A DNA stretch of 64,000 nt from an uncultured Pelagibacteraceae bacterium (lineage in GTDB: Bacteria > Pseudomonadota > Alphaproteobacteria > Pelagibacterales > Pelagibacteraceae). Positions 51,226 to 61,462 of this stretch are shown one piece after another (the stretch's first letter is position 1; each line of letters begins with the position of its first letter). The position numbers and the translations under genes are program-made. The notes beneath the pieces were generated by a model that did not search any database, had not been told where the DNA came from, and saw nothing but the letters and a program-made list of their open reading frames with translations. The stretch covers positions 62,001 through 126,000 of the forward strand of contig CACNPC010000002.1 in the NCBI GenBank assembly GCA_902622245.1, read 5' to 3'.

Positions 51226-51252
51226 ATATAAAGCCCGTGAATTGCGGAAAAT

Positions 51253-51675
51253 ATGAAATTGTCAAGCAAAAGCAGATACGCTGTAATGGCATTAGCTGAT
51301 ATAGCAAGGTTTAAAAACAATGAGCCAATATCTCTGAGAGATATATCTATCAGGCAAGGAATATCCTTAGTTTATCTAGAACAATTATTTCTAAAATTAA
51401 AAAAAAATGAAATTGTAAAAAGTATTAGAGGAAAAAAAGGTGGATACACTTTAAATAAAACTCCCAGTGATATTAAAATTTCAGATATTCTTTCTGCAGT
51501 AGAAGAAAAAGTAAAAACTATTGGTTGTCAAAAGCATTCAAAAAAAGGATGCAACGGAAAATCTGCTAAATGTATAACCCATAATCTATGGGATGAATTA
51601 GAAACACACATTAACGTATTTTTTCAAGAAAAAAATCTTGGAGACCTTATAAATAAGACAGAAAATAGATTGTAA
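51253..51675 (+). CDS. iscR: Rrf2-family Fe-S regulator, IscR type
   Basis: [18 protein letters not shown]; Cys cluster [22 protein letters not shown] with IscR-like C-C-C and TH. Confidence 0.92.
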   Translation: MKLSSKSRYAVMALADIARFKNNEPISLRDISIRQGISLVYLEQLFLKLKKNEIVKSIRGKKGGYTLNKTPSDIKISDILSAVEEKVKTIGCQKHSKKGCNGKSAKCITHNLWDELETHINVFFQEKNLGDLINKTENRL

Positions 51676-53111
51676 TGAGAGATAAACAAATAGAAAATTT
51701 AAAAGATTATAAATATGGTTTTTCAACTGATATTGAAAGTTTTAAAGCTCCCAAAGGTTTAAACGAAGAAGTTATAAGATTTATATCAAATATAAAAAAA
51801 GAACCTGACTGGCTACTTCAATGGAGATTAAAAGCTTTTGAAAGATTAAAAGTATTGGAAGAACCTGATTGGCAAAAGCCAAAATATCCTAAAATAGATT
51901 ATCAGGATTTATACTATTATTCTGCACCTAAAAGTTTTAAAGAAAAACCAAAAAATTTAGAGGATTTAGATCCTAAATTGCTCGAAACTTATAAAAAATT
52001 AGGAATACCTTTACAAGAACAAAAAAGATTAAATGGTATTGCTGTTGATGCAGTATTTGACTCTGTATCTGTTGCTACAACTTTTAAAGATACATTAACA
52101 GAAAAAGGAATTATTTTTTGCTCCATTTCTGAAGCAATACAAAAACATCCAGACTTAGTTAAAAAATATTTAGGTTCAGTTATACCAATTACTGATCACT
52201 TCTTTGCTACATTAAACTCAGCAGTTTTCACTGATGGATCTTTTGTATACATACCACCAAATGTAAAATGTCCAATGGAACTCTCAACATATTTTAGAAT
52301 TAATGCGTCTGATACTGGACAATTCGAGAGAACTTTAATTATCGCTGATAAAGGTAGTTATGTAAGTTATCTAGAGGGATGTACAGCACCGATGAGAGAC
52401 GAAAATCAATTACATGCTGCAAATGTAGAATTAATTGCTTTAGATGACGCAGAGATTAAATATTCTACAGTACAAAATTGGTATCCTGGAGATAAAGATG
52501 GAAAAGGAGGTATATATAATTTTGTAACTAAAAGAGGATTGTGCAAAGGCAAAAATTCAAAAATTTCATGGACACAGGTAGAAACAGGTTCTGCAATAAC
52601 ATGGAAATATCCAAGTTGTATTTTAAAAGGTGATAACTCAATAGGTGAGTTTTATTCAATTGCAATAACAAATAATCATCAGAAAGCTGACACTGGAACT
52701 AAAATGATTCATTTAGGAAAAAATACAAAAAGTAAAATTATTTCAAAAGGTATCAGTGCAGGTAAATCAGATATGACTTACAGAGGTTTGGTAGATATTT
52801 CAAAAAATGCATTCAATTCTACAAATTATACTCAATGTGATTCATTATTAATGGGTAATAAATGTGGAGCACACACAGTTCCTTACATTAAGAATAAAAA
52901 TTCAAATTCAAATATTGCTCATGAAGCGACCACCTCTAAAATTAGTGAAGATCAACTACATTATTGTCAACAAAGAGGTCTAAATCAGGAGGAAGCCGTA
53001 GGATTGATTGTTAATGGTTTTTGCAAAGAGGTATTGCAACAATTACCAATGGAATTTGCTGTGGAAGCTCAAAAATTAGTAGGAATAAGTTTAGAAGGAA
53101 GCGTTGGTTAA
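51675..53111 (+). CDS. sufB: Fe-S cluster assembly protein SufB
   Basis: [45 protein letters not shown]. Confidence 0.98.
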   Translation: MRDKQIENLKDYKYGFSTDIESFKAPKGLNEEVIRFISNIKKEPDWLLQWRLKAFERLKVLEEPDWQKPKYPKIDYQDLYYYSAPKSFKEKPKNLEDLDPKLLETYKKLGIPLQEQKRLNGIAVDAVFDSVSVATTFKDTLTEKGIIFCSISEAIQKHPDLVKKYLGSVIPITDHFFATLNSAVFTDGSFVYIPPNVKCPMELSTYFRINASDTGQFERTLIIADKGSYVSYLEGCTAPMRDENQLHAANVELIALDDAEIKYSTVQNWYPGDKDGKGGIYNFVTKRGLCKGKNSKISWTQVETGSAITWKYPSCILKGDNSIGEFYSIAITNNHQKADTGTKMIHLGKNTKSKIISKGISAGKSDMTYRGLVDISKNAFNSTNYTQCDSLLMGNKCGAHTVPYIKNKNSNSNIAHEATTSKISEDQLHYCQQRGLNQEEAVGLIVNGFCKEVLQQLPMEFAVEAQKLVGISLEGSVG

Positions 53112-53846
53112 ATGTTAAAAATTAATAATTTAAATGCAAAAATACAGGAAAAATCCATATTAAGTGGTTTTAATTTAGAAATAAAACCCGGGGAGGTTCA
53201 TGCAATAATGGGACCTAATGGATCAGGAAAAAGCACTTTATCAAATATTCTATCAGGTAAAAAAGGATACGATATATCAGGAGAAGTAATATATGAAAAC
53301 AATAATTTATTTGATCTTGAAACAGAGGAAAGAGCGCACAAAGGTATCTTCTTAGCATTCCAATATCCATTGGAAATACCCGGGGTTAACACAAATATTT
53401 TTTTAAAAACATCTTTAAATTCAATCAGAAAAGCTAGAGGCGAAAAAGAATTGGATGCTTTAGAATTTTTAAAATTAGTTAAAGAAAAAGCAAAAGAGCT
53501 TAAATTTGATGAAGAAAAATTAAATCGCCAATTAAACGTAGGTTTTTCAGGAGGTGAAAAAAAGAAAAATGAAATTTTACAAATGTCAATTTTAAATCCA
53601 AAATTATCCATATTGGATGAAACAGATTCGGGTTTAGATATCGATGCACTTAAAATTGTTGCAGATGGTGTTAATGCGTTGAGAAAAAAAAATAATTCAT
53701 TTTTAATAATTACGCACTATCAAAGATTACTTGATTATATTAAGCCTGACTTTGTACATGTGCTTATGGGTGGAAAAATTATTAAATCAGGAGGTCCAGA
53801 ATTAGCTTTAGAGTTAGAAAAAAAAGGATACGAAAATTTCAATTAA
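53112..53846 (+). CDS. sufC: Fe-S cluster assembly ATPase SufC
   Basis: MGPNGSGKSTLSNILSG, FSGGEKKKNEILQM, LDETDSGLDIDAL. Confidence 0.98.
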   Translation: MLKINNLNAKIQEKSILSGFNLEIKPGEVHAIMGPNGSGKSTLSNILSGKKGYDISGEVIYENNNLFDLETEERAHKGIFLAFQYPLEIPGVNTNIFLKTSLNSIRKARGEKELDALEFLKLVKEKAKELKFDEEKLNRQLNVGFSGGEKKKNEILQMSILNPKLSILDETDSGLDIDALKIVADGVNALRKKNNSFLIITHYQRLLDYIKPDFVHVLMGGKIIKSGGPELALELEKKGYENFN

Positions 53847-55091
53847 ATGGAACAAAAATTAAAAACAGATTTTGATAAATTTATAAGCACTTCTAATTTC
53901 TCAAACCAAGAGATTAAATTAAAAAAAGAAGCTCTCAATAATTTTTTGAAAAATGGATTTCCTAGTAGAAAATTAGAAAACTGGAAATTTTCAGATATTA
54001 ACCAAATAATTAAAAAAAATATTGGAGAACTAACATTTTATAATGATTACAAAATTGAAAATGAAATTAATGACGATATTTTTATAAAGGAAATTGAACA
54101 TAATAAAATTGTTATTGTTAACGGTAAAGTTGAGCGATTGAGTTTCGAATATGAAGAGAGCGATAAAATTAATTTAACGACTTTAGAAAATTTTAACCAA
54201 AACCCAAATGATGATAATTCTCTTTTAAGTCTAAATAATTCTTTTTCAAATAAAATAAATAATATTTTAGTTAAAAAAAATTATTCATTAAAGAAACCTT
54301 TAATAATATATCAAATAACTAATGAAAAAGTGAGTAATACCAATATTAATTTTCAATTAAACTTTGATTTAGAAGAAAGCAGCTCAATAAAAATTATTAA
54401 TTTCTCTGATGACAATTCAGAAAAAAATTTCATTAATAATTTATTTCACTTTAATCTAGATAAAAATGCAATTCTTAAGAATTATAAAATAGATAAAAAA
54501 AATAATACAAATATCAAGTATGATTATTCTAGTATCATTCAAAAAGAAAATAGTATTTCTGAAACTTTTATATTTTCCTCTGGATCAAATTATGTAAAAA
54601 ATGAAGTCAACTGTAATCTTGAAGGTAAATATTCATCAGCATTTATTAATGGAATACATTTATTGTCTCAAAATAAACACCACGAAATAAGAACTAAGAC
54701 TGACCATTTATACGAAAACACGAAAAGTTATCAATTAATAAAAAGTGTAATTGATGACACTTCAAAGTCTGTCTATCAAGGGAAAATATATGTGGATTCT
54801 AAAGCTCAAAAAACTGACGGTTATCAATTAAGTAAAGCGGTACTTTTAAATGAGCAAGCAGAATTTAATGCAAAGCCTGAACTAGAAATTTATGCTGATG
54901 ACGTTAAATGTTCTCATGGTTCTGCATCAGGTAGTTTAGATGAAGATTCTATTTTTTATTTAATGTCTAGAGGATTAGACAAAAAAACTGCAAAAGAATT
55001 ATTAATTAACGGTTTTCTTTTAGATGTTGTTGAAAAAATTACAGATGAAGAAATTAAAAAATTATTAAAAAATATGATTGGATTAAATTAA
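53847..55091 (+). CDS. sufD: Fe-S cluster assembly protein SufD
   Basis: GKIYVDSKAQKTDGYQLSKAVLLNEQAEFNAKPELEIYADDVKCSHGSASGSLDED. Confidence 0.96.
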   Translation: MEQKLKTDFDKFISTSNFSNQEIKLKKEALNNFLKNGFPSRKLENWKFSDINQIIKKNIGELTFYNDYKIENEINDDIFIKEIEHNKIVIVNGKVERLSFEYEESDKINLTTLENFNQNPNDDNSLLSLNNSFSNKINNILVKKNYSLKKPLIIYQITNEKVSNTNINFQLNFDLEESSSIKIINFSDDNSEKNFINNLFHFNLDKNAILKNYKIDKKNNTNIKYDYSSIIQKENSISETFIFSSGSNYVKNEVNCNLEGKYSSAFINGIHLLSQNKHHEIRTKTDHLYENTKSYQLIKSVIDDTSKSVYQGKIYVDSKAQKTDGYQLSKAVLLNEQAEFNAKPELEIYADDVKCSHGSASGSLDEDSIFYLMSRGLDKKTAKELLINGFLLDVVEKITDEEIKKLLKNMIGLN

Positions 55092-56308
55092 TGAATATAG
55101 ATGATATAAAAAAAGAATTTCCAATTTTTGACGATAAAATTCAAAATAATGATTTAGTATATTTAGATAGTGCTAATTCATCTCAAAAACCAAGAATTGT
55201 TGTAGATAGAATTTATGACTTTTATACAAAAGAGTTTTCTAATGTAGGTAGAAGTGTTCATTATTTGGCAGTTGCTGCTACCAATTTATATGAACAAACA
55301 AGGGTCTCAGTTCAAAAATATATTAACGCTAAAGATAAAGATGAGATCGTATTTACTAAAGGAGCTACTGAAGCAATAAATTTAGTCGCCAACACTTTTG
55401 GTCAAAAGTATTTGTCTGAAGGAGATGAAGTATTGTTGACTGAACTCGAGCATCATTCAAATTATGTGCCTTGGCATTTTCTCAGAAAAGCAAAAAATAT
55501 TAAAATAGAATTTGCTGAAATTAATGATGATGGTGAAGTAACATTAGAAGCTATAGAAAAAAAAATTACAAACAAAACGAAGATAATTAGCGTAAGTCAT
55601 TTGTCAAATGTAACAGGTGCAATATTACCAATCAAAGAAATTGTGAAATTAGCACATTCAAAAAATATACCTGTTCTAATTGATGGTTGCCAAGGAGCTC
55701 CACACTTAAAATTAGATATGCAGGACATTGATTGTGATTTCTATGCAATATCTGGACATAAAATGTATGGACCAACTGGAATAGGTGTTCTATATGCTAA
55801 AAAAAAATGGCTTGAAGATTTACCTCCATACCAAGGTGGAGGAGGTATGATAAATGAGGTTAAAAAAGAAGGCATTACTTATGGTGAATTACCTAATAAA
55901 TACGAGGCTGGCACAATGGCTACAGCTCAAGTTATAGCTTTTAACGAGTCTATAAAATTCATGGAAAAAATTGGCATTCAAAATATTGAGAAACATGAAA
56001 AAGAACTACTAGACTACGGATTAGAAAAGTTAAAAAAAAATAATTCAGTTAATATTATAGGAAATCCAAAAGAAAAGGGTGGAGTTATATCATTTACTAT
56101 TGAAGGTGTTCATCCGCATGATATTGCAACCATTCTTGATGAGGATGGAGTAGCTATTAGAGCAGGGCATCACTGCTGTCAAATATTACATGATAAATTA
56201 AACTTACCTGCAACTGCTAGAGCTTCATTTGGTGTTTATAACACAAAGGATGATATTGATAAACTTGATGAAGCAATAAATAAATGTAAAAAAATTTTTA
56301 ACTTATAA
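55091..56308 (+). CDS. sufS: Cysteine desulfurase SufS
   Basis: YLDSANSSQKP, TELEHHSNYVPWH, SGHKMYGPTGIGVLY, RAGHHCCQ. Confidence 0.97.
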   Translation: MNIDDIKKEFPIFDDKIQNNDLVYLDSANSSQKPRIVVDRIYDFYTKEFSNVGRSVHYLAVAATNLYEQTRVSVQKYINAKDKDEIVFTKGATEAINLVANTFGQKYLSEGDEVLLTELEHHSNYVPWHFLRKAKNIKIEFAEINDDGEVTLEAIEKKITNKTKIISVSHLSNVTGAILPIKEIVKLAHSKNIPVLIDGCQGAPHLKLDMQDIDCDFYAISGHKMYGPTGIGVLYAKKKWLEDLPPYQGGGGMINEVKKEGITYGELPNKYEAGTMATAQVIAFNESIKFMEKIGIQNIEKHEKELLDYGLEKLKKNNSVNIIGNPKEKGGVISFTIEGVHPHDIATILDEDGVAIRAGHHCCQILHDKLNLPATARASFGVYNTKDDIDKLDEAINKCKKIFNL

Positions 56309-56772
56309 TGGACTTAAAAGATTTATATCAAGAGATAATACTAGATCATGGAAAAAATCCAAGGAATTTAGGAAAGTTCGACAATTATAATAAAGACGCG
56401 AAGGGTAATAACCCTTTATGTGGTGATAACGTTCATGTTTATCTTAGATTAAATGAAAATAAAAAAGTCGAAGATATTGCATTTGAGGGGCATGGCTGTG
56501 CTATTTCAATGGCATCAGCATCAATTATGACTGATATGGTTAGAGGCAAAGAAGAGAAAGAGGTAAAAGAAATTGTAACTGATTTTTTAGGAATGATAAA
56601 AGAAAAAGATTCTTTAGAAACTAATATTTTAAAAGATGACGAAAAAACTAAATTAATGAGTTTATCTGGTGTTAAGCAATACCCTATGAGAGTAAAGTGT
56701 GCAACTTTATCTTGGCATACTCTCACATCAGCATTAAATAATTCAGATCAAATTGTAAAAACAGAAGAATGA
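56308..56772 (+). CDS. sufU: SufU-type scaffold/sulfur-transfer protein
   Basis: NNPLCGD, GHGCAISMASASIMTDM, YPMRVKCATLSW. Confidence 0.92.
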   Translation: MDLKDLYQEIILDHGKNPRNLGKFDNYNKDAKGNNPLCGDNVHVYLRLNENKKVEDIAFEGHGCAISMASASIMTDMVRGKEEKEVKEIVTDFLGMIKEKDSLETNILKDDEKTKLMSLSGVKQYPMRVKCATLSWHTLTSALNNSDQIVKTEE

Positions 56773-57071
56773 AAATGGATCTTAAAGAAAAAGTAATTGC
56801 TGAAATAAAAAAAATTTATGATCCTGAGATACCTGTTAATATATACGAATTAGGATTGATATACGATATTATCGTTAATAATTCAGAAGTTAAGGTTAAA
56901 ATGACTTTAACCACACCAAATTGTCCAGTAGCTGAAAGTTTGCCTAAAGAAGTTAAAGACAGTATATTAGAAATTAAAGAAGTTTCAAAAGTAGATCTTG
57001 ATTTAGTCTGGGAACCACCATGGGATAAATCAATGATGTCTGAAGCTGCAAAACTTGAATTAAATTTATGA
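56769..57071 (+). CDS. sufT: SufT/MIP18 (DUF59) family protein
   Basis: IYDPEIPVNIYELGLIYDI, MTLTTPNCPVAESLP, WEPPWDKSMMSEAAKLEL. Confidence 0.9.
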   Translation: MKMDLKEKVIAEIKKIYDPEIPVNIYELGLIYDIIVNNSEVKVKMTLTTPNCPVAESLPKEVKDSILEIKEVSKVDLDLVWEPPWDKSMMSEAAKLELNL

Positions 57072-57403
57072 CAAAACAAATTATAACATTAAGCGATAAC
57101 GCAGCTCAAAGAATAAAAGAAATTATGTCTAATGCTGAAAAAGACTCTTTAGGAGTTAGAGTTGGAGTTAAGTCAGGTGGGTGCGCAGGGATGTCTTATG
57201 TTATGGAGTACACGAAAGAAGCAAACCCAAATGACGAAGTAGTAGAAGATAAAGGTGTGAAAGTCTTCATAGACTCTGCAGCGGTAATGTATTTACTTGG
57301 AACAGAAATGGATTTTAAAAAAGAAAAATTTTCTTCACAATTTGTATTTAATAACCCGAATGAAACGGAGAGATGTGGATGTGGAGAATCCTTTAAAATA
57401 TAG
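57068..57403 (+). CDS. A-type Fe-S carrier (SufA/IscA/ErpA family)
   Basis: GVKSGGCAGMSYVMEY; C-terminal CGCGESF. Confidence 0.95.
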   Translation: MTKQIITLSDNAAQRIKEIMSNAEKDSLGVRVGVKSGGCAGMSYVMEYTKEANPNDEVVEDKGVKVFIDSAAVMYLLGTEMDFKKEKFSSQFVFNNPNETERCGCGESFKI

Positions 57404-57462
57404 TATTTAATATACGCATATCAGCATTGCGTTTATTGCATATCTATGATAGAATCATTGAT

Positions 57463-57627
57463 ATGAACACTTTTGAGCATAAAAACCTGATTAACTCTGA
57501 AGTTAAAACTCAAAAAAGAAAATCTTTATTCAGAAGTTTAATTAAACCAGTAGAAGCGGGCGCTCATGGCACCCTCAACTACGTGGTTAAAAAAGGTTTA
57601 GGAAAAAATAAAATAGCTAAAAAATAA
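57463..57627 (+). CDS. Small basic protein of unknown function (54 aa from ATG at 57463)
   Basis: Intact ORF between suf operon and glnA; KPVEAGAHGTLNYVVKKGLGKNKIAKK. Confidence 0.5.
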   Translation: MNTFEHKNLINSEVKTQKRKSLFRSLIKPVEAGAHGTLNYVVKKGLGKNKIAKK

Positions 57628-57636
57628 AAAAGCTAT

Positions 57637-59043
57637 TTAACAACTATAGTACATATCAAACTCAATAGGATGAGGTGTATGTTCAAAGTTGTGTATCTCC
57701 TCAAATTTAAGAGCAATATAAGCATCAATTTGATCGTCAGTAAATACTCCACCTTGAGTTAAAAACTTTCTATCTTTATCTAAACTTTCCATTGCTTCTC
57801 TTAATGATCCGCAAACAGTTGGAACTTTTTTAACTTCCTTCTCTGATAAAGCGTAAAGATCTTTATCAAAGGATTTGCCTGGATCAATTTTATTTTTGAT
57901 GCCGTCAATTCCCGCCATTAACATAGATGCAAATGTTAAATATGGATTACCAGATGCATCTGGAAATCTAATTTCACATCTTGCCCCTTTTTTGCTTAGA
58001 GTTATCGGAATTCGACAAGATGCCGATCTGTTTCTTGCAGAATAAGCAAGCAACACTGGAGCTTCAAAACCTGGAATTAATCTTTTATAACTATTTGTTG
58101 TAGCATTTGAAAACGCATTAATAGCCTTAGCATGTTTAAGTATTCCACCAATATAATAAAGTGCAGTTTGTGACAAACCTGAATATTTATTTCCAGAAAA
58201 AACTGGAGTTTTTCCTTTCCAAACTGATTGGTGAACGTGCATTCCTGATCCATTATCACCTTTTACAGGTTTAGGCATAAACGTAGCAGTTTTACCAAAT
58301 GAATGTGAAACCATTTGAACTACATATTTGTATAATTGAACATTATCGGCTTGATCAACTAATGTGCCAAAAAGCATTCCAAGTTCGTGCTGACTTGGAG
58401 CAACTTCATGGTGATGTTTTTCAACTGTGATACCTACGTCTCTTAAACCTTTTAGGTATTCACCTCTTATATCCTGAGCACTATCTACTGGAGGAACTGG
58501 AAAATATCCACCTTTAACTCCAGGTCTATGACCCATATTCCCATTTTCATAACTTTTTCCAGAATTATATGGTCCTTCTGTACTATCTATCGAAAAACTT
58601 GTTTCGTTCATGTCGTTTTTGATTTTTACATCATCAAAAACAAAAAACTCTGGCTCTGGACCGAAGTAAGCTTTATCACCTATACCAGTCTTCTTTAAAT
58701 AAGCTTCAGCTTTCTTCGCTATCCCTCTTGGATCTCTTTCATAAGGATTTCTTTTAATTGCATCTAATATGTCGCAAAATAAAACAAGAGTATTATGAGA
58801 TGTAAATGGATCAACGATTTGTCTATTTAAATCTGGTTTTAATATCATGTCAGATTCATTTATCGCTTTCCATCCAGCAATAGATGATCCATCAAAAAAT
58901 ACACCATCGGTTAACATGTCCCCATCGACTACCGATGCATCCATAGTTAAGTGCTGTAATTTACCTCTTGGGTCTGTAAATCTTAAATCGACAAACTCAA
59001 TTTGCTTGTCTTTCATCATTTTTAGAACTTTGCTTGCGCTCAT
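57637..59043 (-). CDS. glnA: Glutamine synthetase type I
   Basis: VDLRFTDPRGKLQHLT, GPEPEFFVFDDV, GDNGSGMHVHQSVW. Confidence 0.98.
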   Translation of the reverse strand: MSASKVLKMMKDKQIEFVDLRFTDPRGKLQHLTMDASVVDGDMLTDGVFFDGSSIAGWKAINESDMILKPDLNRQIVDPFTSHNTLVLFCDILDAIKRNPYERDPRGIAKKAEAYLKKTGIGDKAYFGPEPEFFVFDDVKIKNDMNETSFSIDSTEGPYNSGKSYENGNMGHRPGVKGGYFPVPPVDSAQDIRGEYLKGLRDVGITVEKHHHEVAPSQHELGMLFGTLVDQADNVQLYKYVVQMVSHSFGKTATFMPKPVKGDNGSGMHVHQSVWKGKTPVFSGNKYSGLSQTALYYIGGILKHAKAINAFSNATTNSYKRLIPGFEAPVLLAYSARNRSASCRIPITLSKKGARCEIRFPDASGNPYLTFASMLMAGIDGIKNKIDPGKSFDKDLYALSEKEVKKVPTVCGSLREAMESLDKDRKFLTQGGVFTDDQIDAYIALKFEEIHNFEHTPHPIEFDMYYSC

Positions 59044-59188
59044 ATAATCTCCTGTAGAATTAAATATCTGGGTTAATTACCAATATTGTTATAATAAAGA
59101 ATACATATAATGAGGATATCACCTATGCAATTTAAACATATAATTATGCCAATAATTTCAGTACTTTTTTATCAATCATAAGTTGAAT

Positions 59189-59668
59189 ATGACTTTACTA
59201 AATAAAGAACCAGTTAAAAGAGCAGAGAACTGTCTTAAAGAGTTTGATGAAAAGTTATCAGTAGTAGAATTAGAAAATTCAGCAAAAACAGCATTAGATG
59301 CAGCAAATTCATTAAATTGTGAAGTAGGAGCAATTGTTAAAAGTCTACTTATTAAGATAGAAAATGATTTTTTACTTTGTTTAGTTTCTGGTGACAAAAG
59401 ATGTTCGTTAAATAAATTAAAAAAAATTTCTGAAAAAAAAAATGTAAGAATGGCTTCTGCTGACGAAGTTAAGTCTCAAACAGGATATACAATTGGAGGT
59501 GTATCTCCTGTAGGTCATATAAATAAAATTCAAATATTTATAGATAATTCTTTAAGTAGGTTTAAAGATATTTTTGCTGCAGCTGGTCATCCTAATGTGA
59601 TTTTTAAGATCAATTATGAAAAATTAATTCAAATTACAAAAGGTGATGTGAAAGATATTACAGAATGA
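59189..59668 (+). CDS. YbaK/ProX-like aminoacyl-tRNA deacylase
   Basis: VGAIVKSLLIKIENDFLLCLVSGDKRCSL, TGYTIGGVSPVGH, AAAGHPNVIFKINYEKL. Confidence 0.9.
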   Translation: MTLLNKEPVKRAENCLKEFDEKLSVVELENSAKTALDAANSLNCEVGAIVKSLLIKIENDFLLCLVSGDKRCSLNKLKKISEKKNVRMASADEVKSQTGYTIGGVSPVGHINKIQIFIDNSLSRFKDIFAAAGHPNVIFKINYEKLIQITKGDVKDITE

Positions 59669-60552
59669 AGCAAGCTAATTTAACAGATTATTTTTTATTA
59701 ACATTATTATCAATAATTTGGGCATCTGCTTTTTTTAATATAAAAATTGCAACAGAGTCGTTCGGTCCAATTACAATTGCTTTTTTGAGAGTATTTTTTG
59801 GATCTATACCAGTATTAATTTTATGTTTTTATAAAAAAATAGTAATTGAAGCATTTTCAAAAGATTGGCATTGGTTCATGTTAATAGGACTAATCAATTT
59901 AGTTATACCATTCTTTTTAATTGCTTACGGGGTAAAATCTGTGCAAAGTAATTTGGCAGCAATTTTGATGTCTACTACTCCTTTGAGCTCTACTATATTA
60001 GGTCACTTTTATACAAAAAACGAAAAATTTAATATTGCCAAAACTATAGGAATATTAATAGGATTTGCAGGAATTGTTTATTTATTTTCTGATAATATTT
60101 TAATCGATGAAAATAATTTTCTTTCAGCAATATTAATTTTAGTAGGATCAACATGTTATGTAATAGGTGGAGTTTTAACACTTAAAATTAGTAAGAAAAA
60201 AAATGAAAATGTTACTGGATCAATATTAATTTGGGCAACTCTGATTTTATTTCCTTTGATGTGTTTATTAGAAACTCCTTGGGAAAATACCCCATCATTA
60301 AATTCAACTATGTCAGTAATTTATCTTGGTATAATACCAACAGGAGTTGCGTGGCTTTTAAGGTTTAAAATTTTGAAAAATAATGGTTTAATTTTTCAAT
60401 CTCAAGTCTCATACTTAATCCCAATCTTTGGAATTATTTTAGGCTATATATTTTTAAATGAATTAATAACTTATAAGGTATTAATATCTTTATTGGCAGT
60501 AGTTGTAGGAATTTATTTTGTTAGAAAAGCAGATACAAAAATTATGATTTAA
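59665..60552 (+). CDS. EamA/DMT-family transporter
   Basis: ~10 TM, duplicated EamA pattern. Confidence 0.85.
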   Translation: MKQANLTDYFLLTLLSIIWASAFFNIKIATESFGPITIAFLRVFFGSIPVLILCFYKKIVIEAFSKDWHWFMLIGLINLVIPFFLIAYGVKSVQSNLAAILMSTTPLSSTILGHFYTKNEKFNIAKTIGILIGFAGIVYLFSDNILIDENNFLSAILILVGSTCYVIGGVLTLKISKKKNENVTGSILIWATLILFPLMCLLETPWENTPSLNSTMSVIYLGIIPTGVAWLLRFKILKNNGLIFQSQVSYLIPIFGIILGYIFLNELITYKVLISLLAVVVGIYFVRKADTKIMI

Positions 60553-61462
60553 GTGAAGATATAGAGCTAATATGCTCTGGATTTGTCTCACAACACCCAC
60601 CTAAAATTGTTGCCCCACCTTCTATGAATTTTTTTGATAAATTATAAAATGCATTTGCATCAAAATTATCTCTTTTTCCTAAAGATTGATTCGGATTTAC
60701 TCCAATTTCATTAGGTTTCGCTGTATTAAATGTCTGAATTGGGCCTGGTTCATCAACTCCCCACAAATTTATTTTAAATCCAAATGGAACTTTACAATTA
60801 AAAAATTTATCTAACACTAGTAATGATATTTCTGGAGAAACACATGCACAAACTACACCGAGTGTATTTTCATGTTTAATAATTTCAATTAATTGCTCAA
60901 TTTTTTCTTTTGAAGGTAGGTCGCCATTTTTTTTTAAATGTATTCCAATTAAAATTTTTTTGTTTAACTTTTTAGATACATTAAGAGCAGCTTTAACTTC
61001 ATTAGTGCTGCTAATAACGTCTAAATATAAAAAATCAGTAAATTCACTTAAAATATCTGCTTGTTCAAACATATCTTCCTCTATTAATTTGATATCCCGA
61101 TTATCAGTTATATAAGTGTCTCTTTGGCTTGGAATTGATCCAGCTACTAATACTTTTTTCTTTGATAAATCTTTAGCTTTGATTGCAAGTTTACATGCAA
61201 TTTCGTTTAATTTTTTGAATTGATTACCAACATTATTTTCTATTAATCTAAATTTTCTACAACTAAAAGTGTTTGTAACTATAACATCTGAGCCTGAGTT
61301 GATATATGATAGATGAGTATCAATTAACATTTGATGATATTTTTCATCTAATAAAGCGCTAGCAGACCATAAGGTCCCCATAGATACCATTCCTTTTTCA
61401 AGTAATAATTGACCCAAGCCGCCATCTAATATTCTTATTTTTTTAAAAAAATTGTTATCCAT
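60542..61462 (-). CDS. Homocysteine S-methyltransferase family protein
   Basis: RILDGGLGQLLLEKG, SGSDVIVTNTFSCRKFRL, GATILGGCCETNPEHI. Confidence 0.88.
   Translation of the reverse strand: MDNNFFKKIRILDGGLGQLLLEKGMVSMGTLWSASALLDEKYHQMLIDTHLSYINSGSDVIVTNTFSCRKFRLIENNVGNQFKKLNEIACKLAIKAKDLSKKKVLVAGSIPSQRDTYITDNRDIKLIEEDMFEQADILSEFTDFLYLDVISSTNEVKAALNVSKKLNKKILIGIHLKKNGDLPSKEKIEQLIEIIKHENTLGVVCACVSPEISLLVLDKFFNCKVPFGFKINLWGVDEPGPIQTFNTAKPNEIGVNPNQSLGKRDNFDANAFYNLSKKFIEGGATILGGCCETNPEHISSISSLKS

Noticed and set aside
53198-53611. 137-aa minus-strand ORF
   Set aside because: Antisense to sufC
58077-58259. 60-aa minus-strand ORF within glnA
   Set aside because: Alternate frame of glnA on the same strand
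59044-59182. Possible glutamine riboswitch before glnA
   Set aside because: I could not identify the conserved glnA-motif features by eye; needs a covariance-model search
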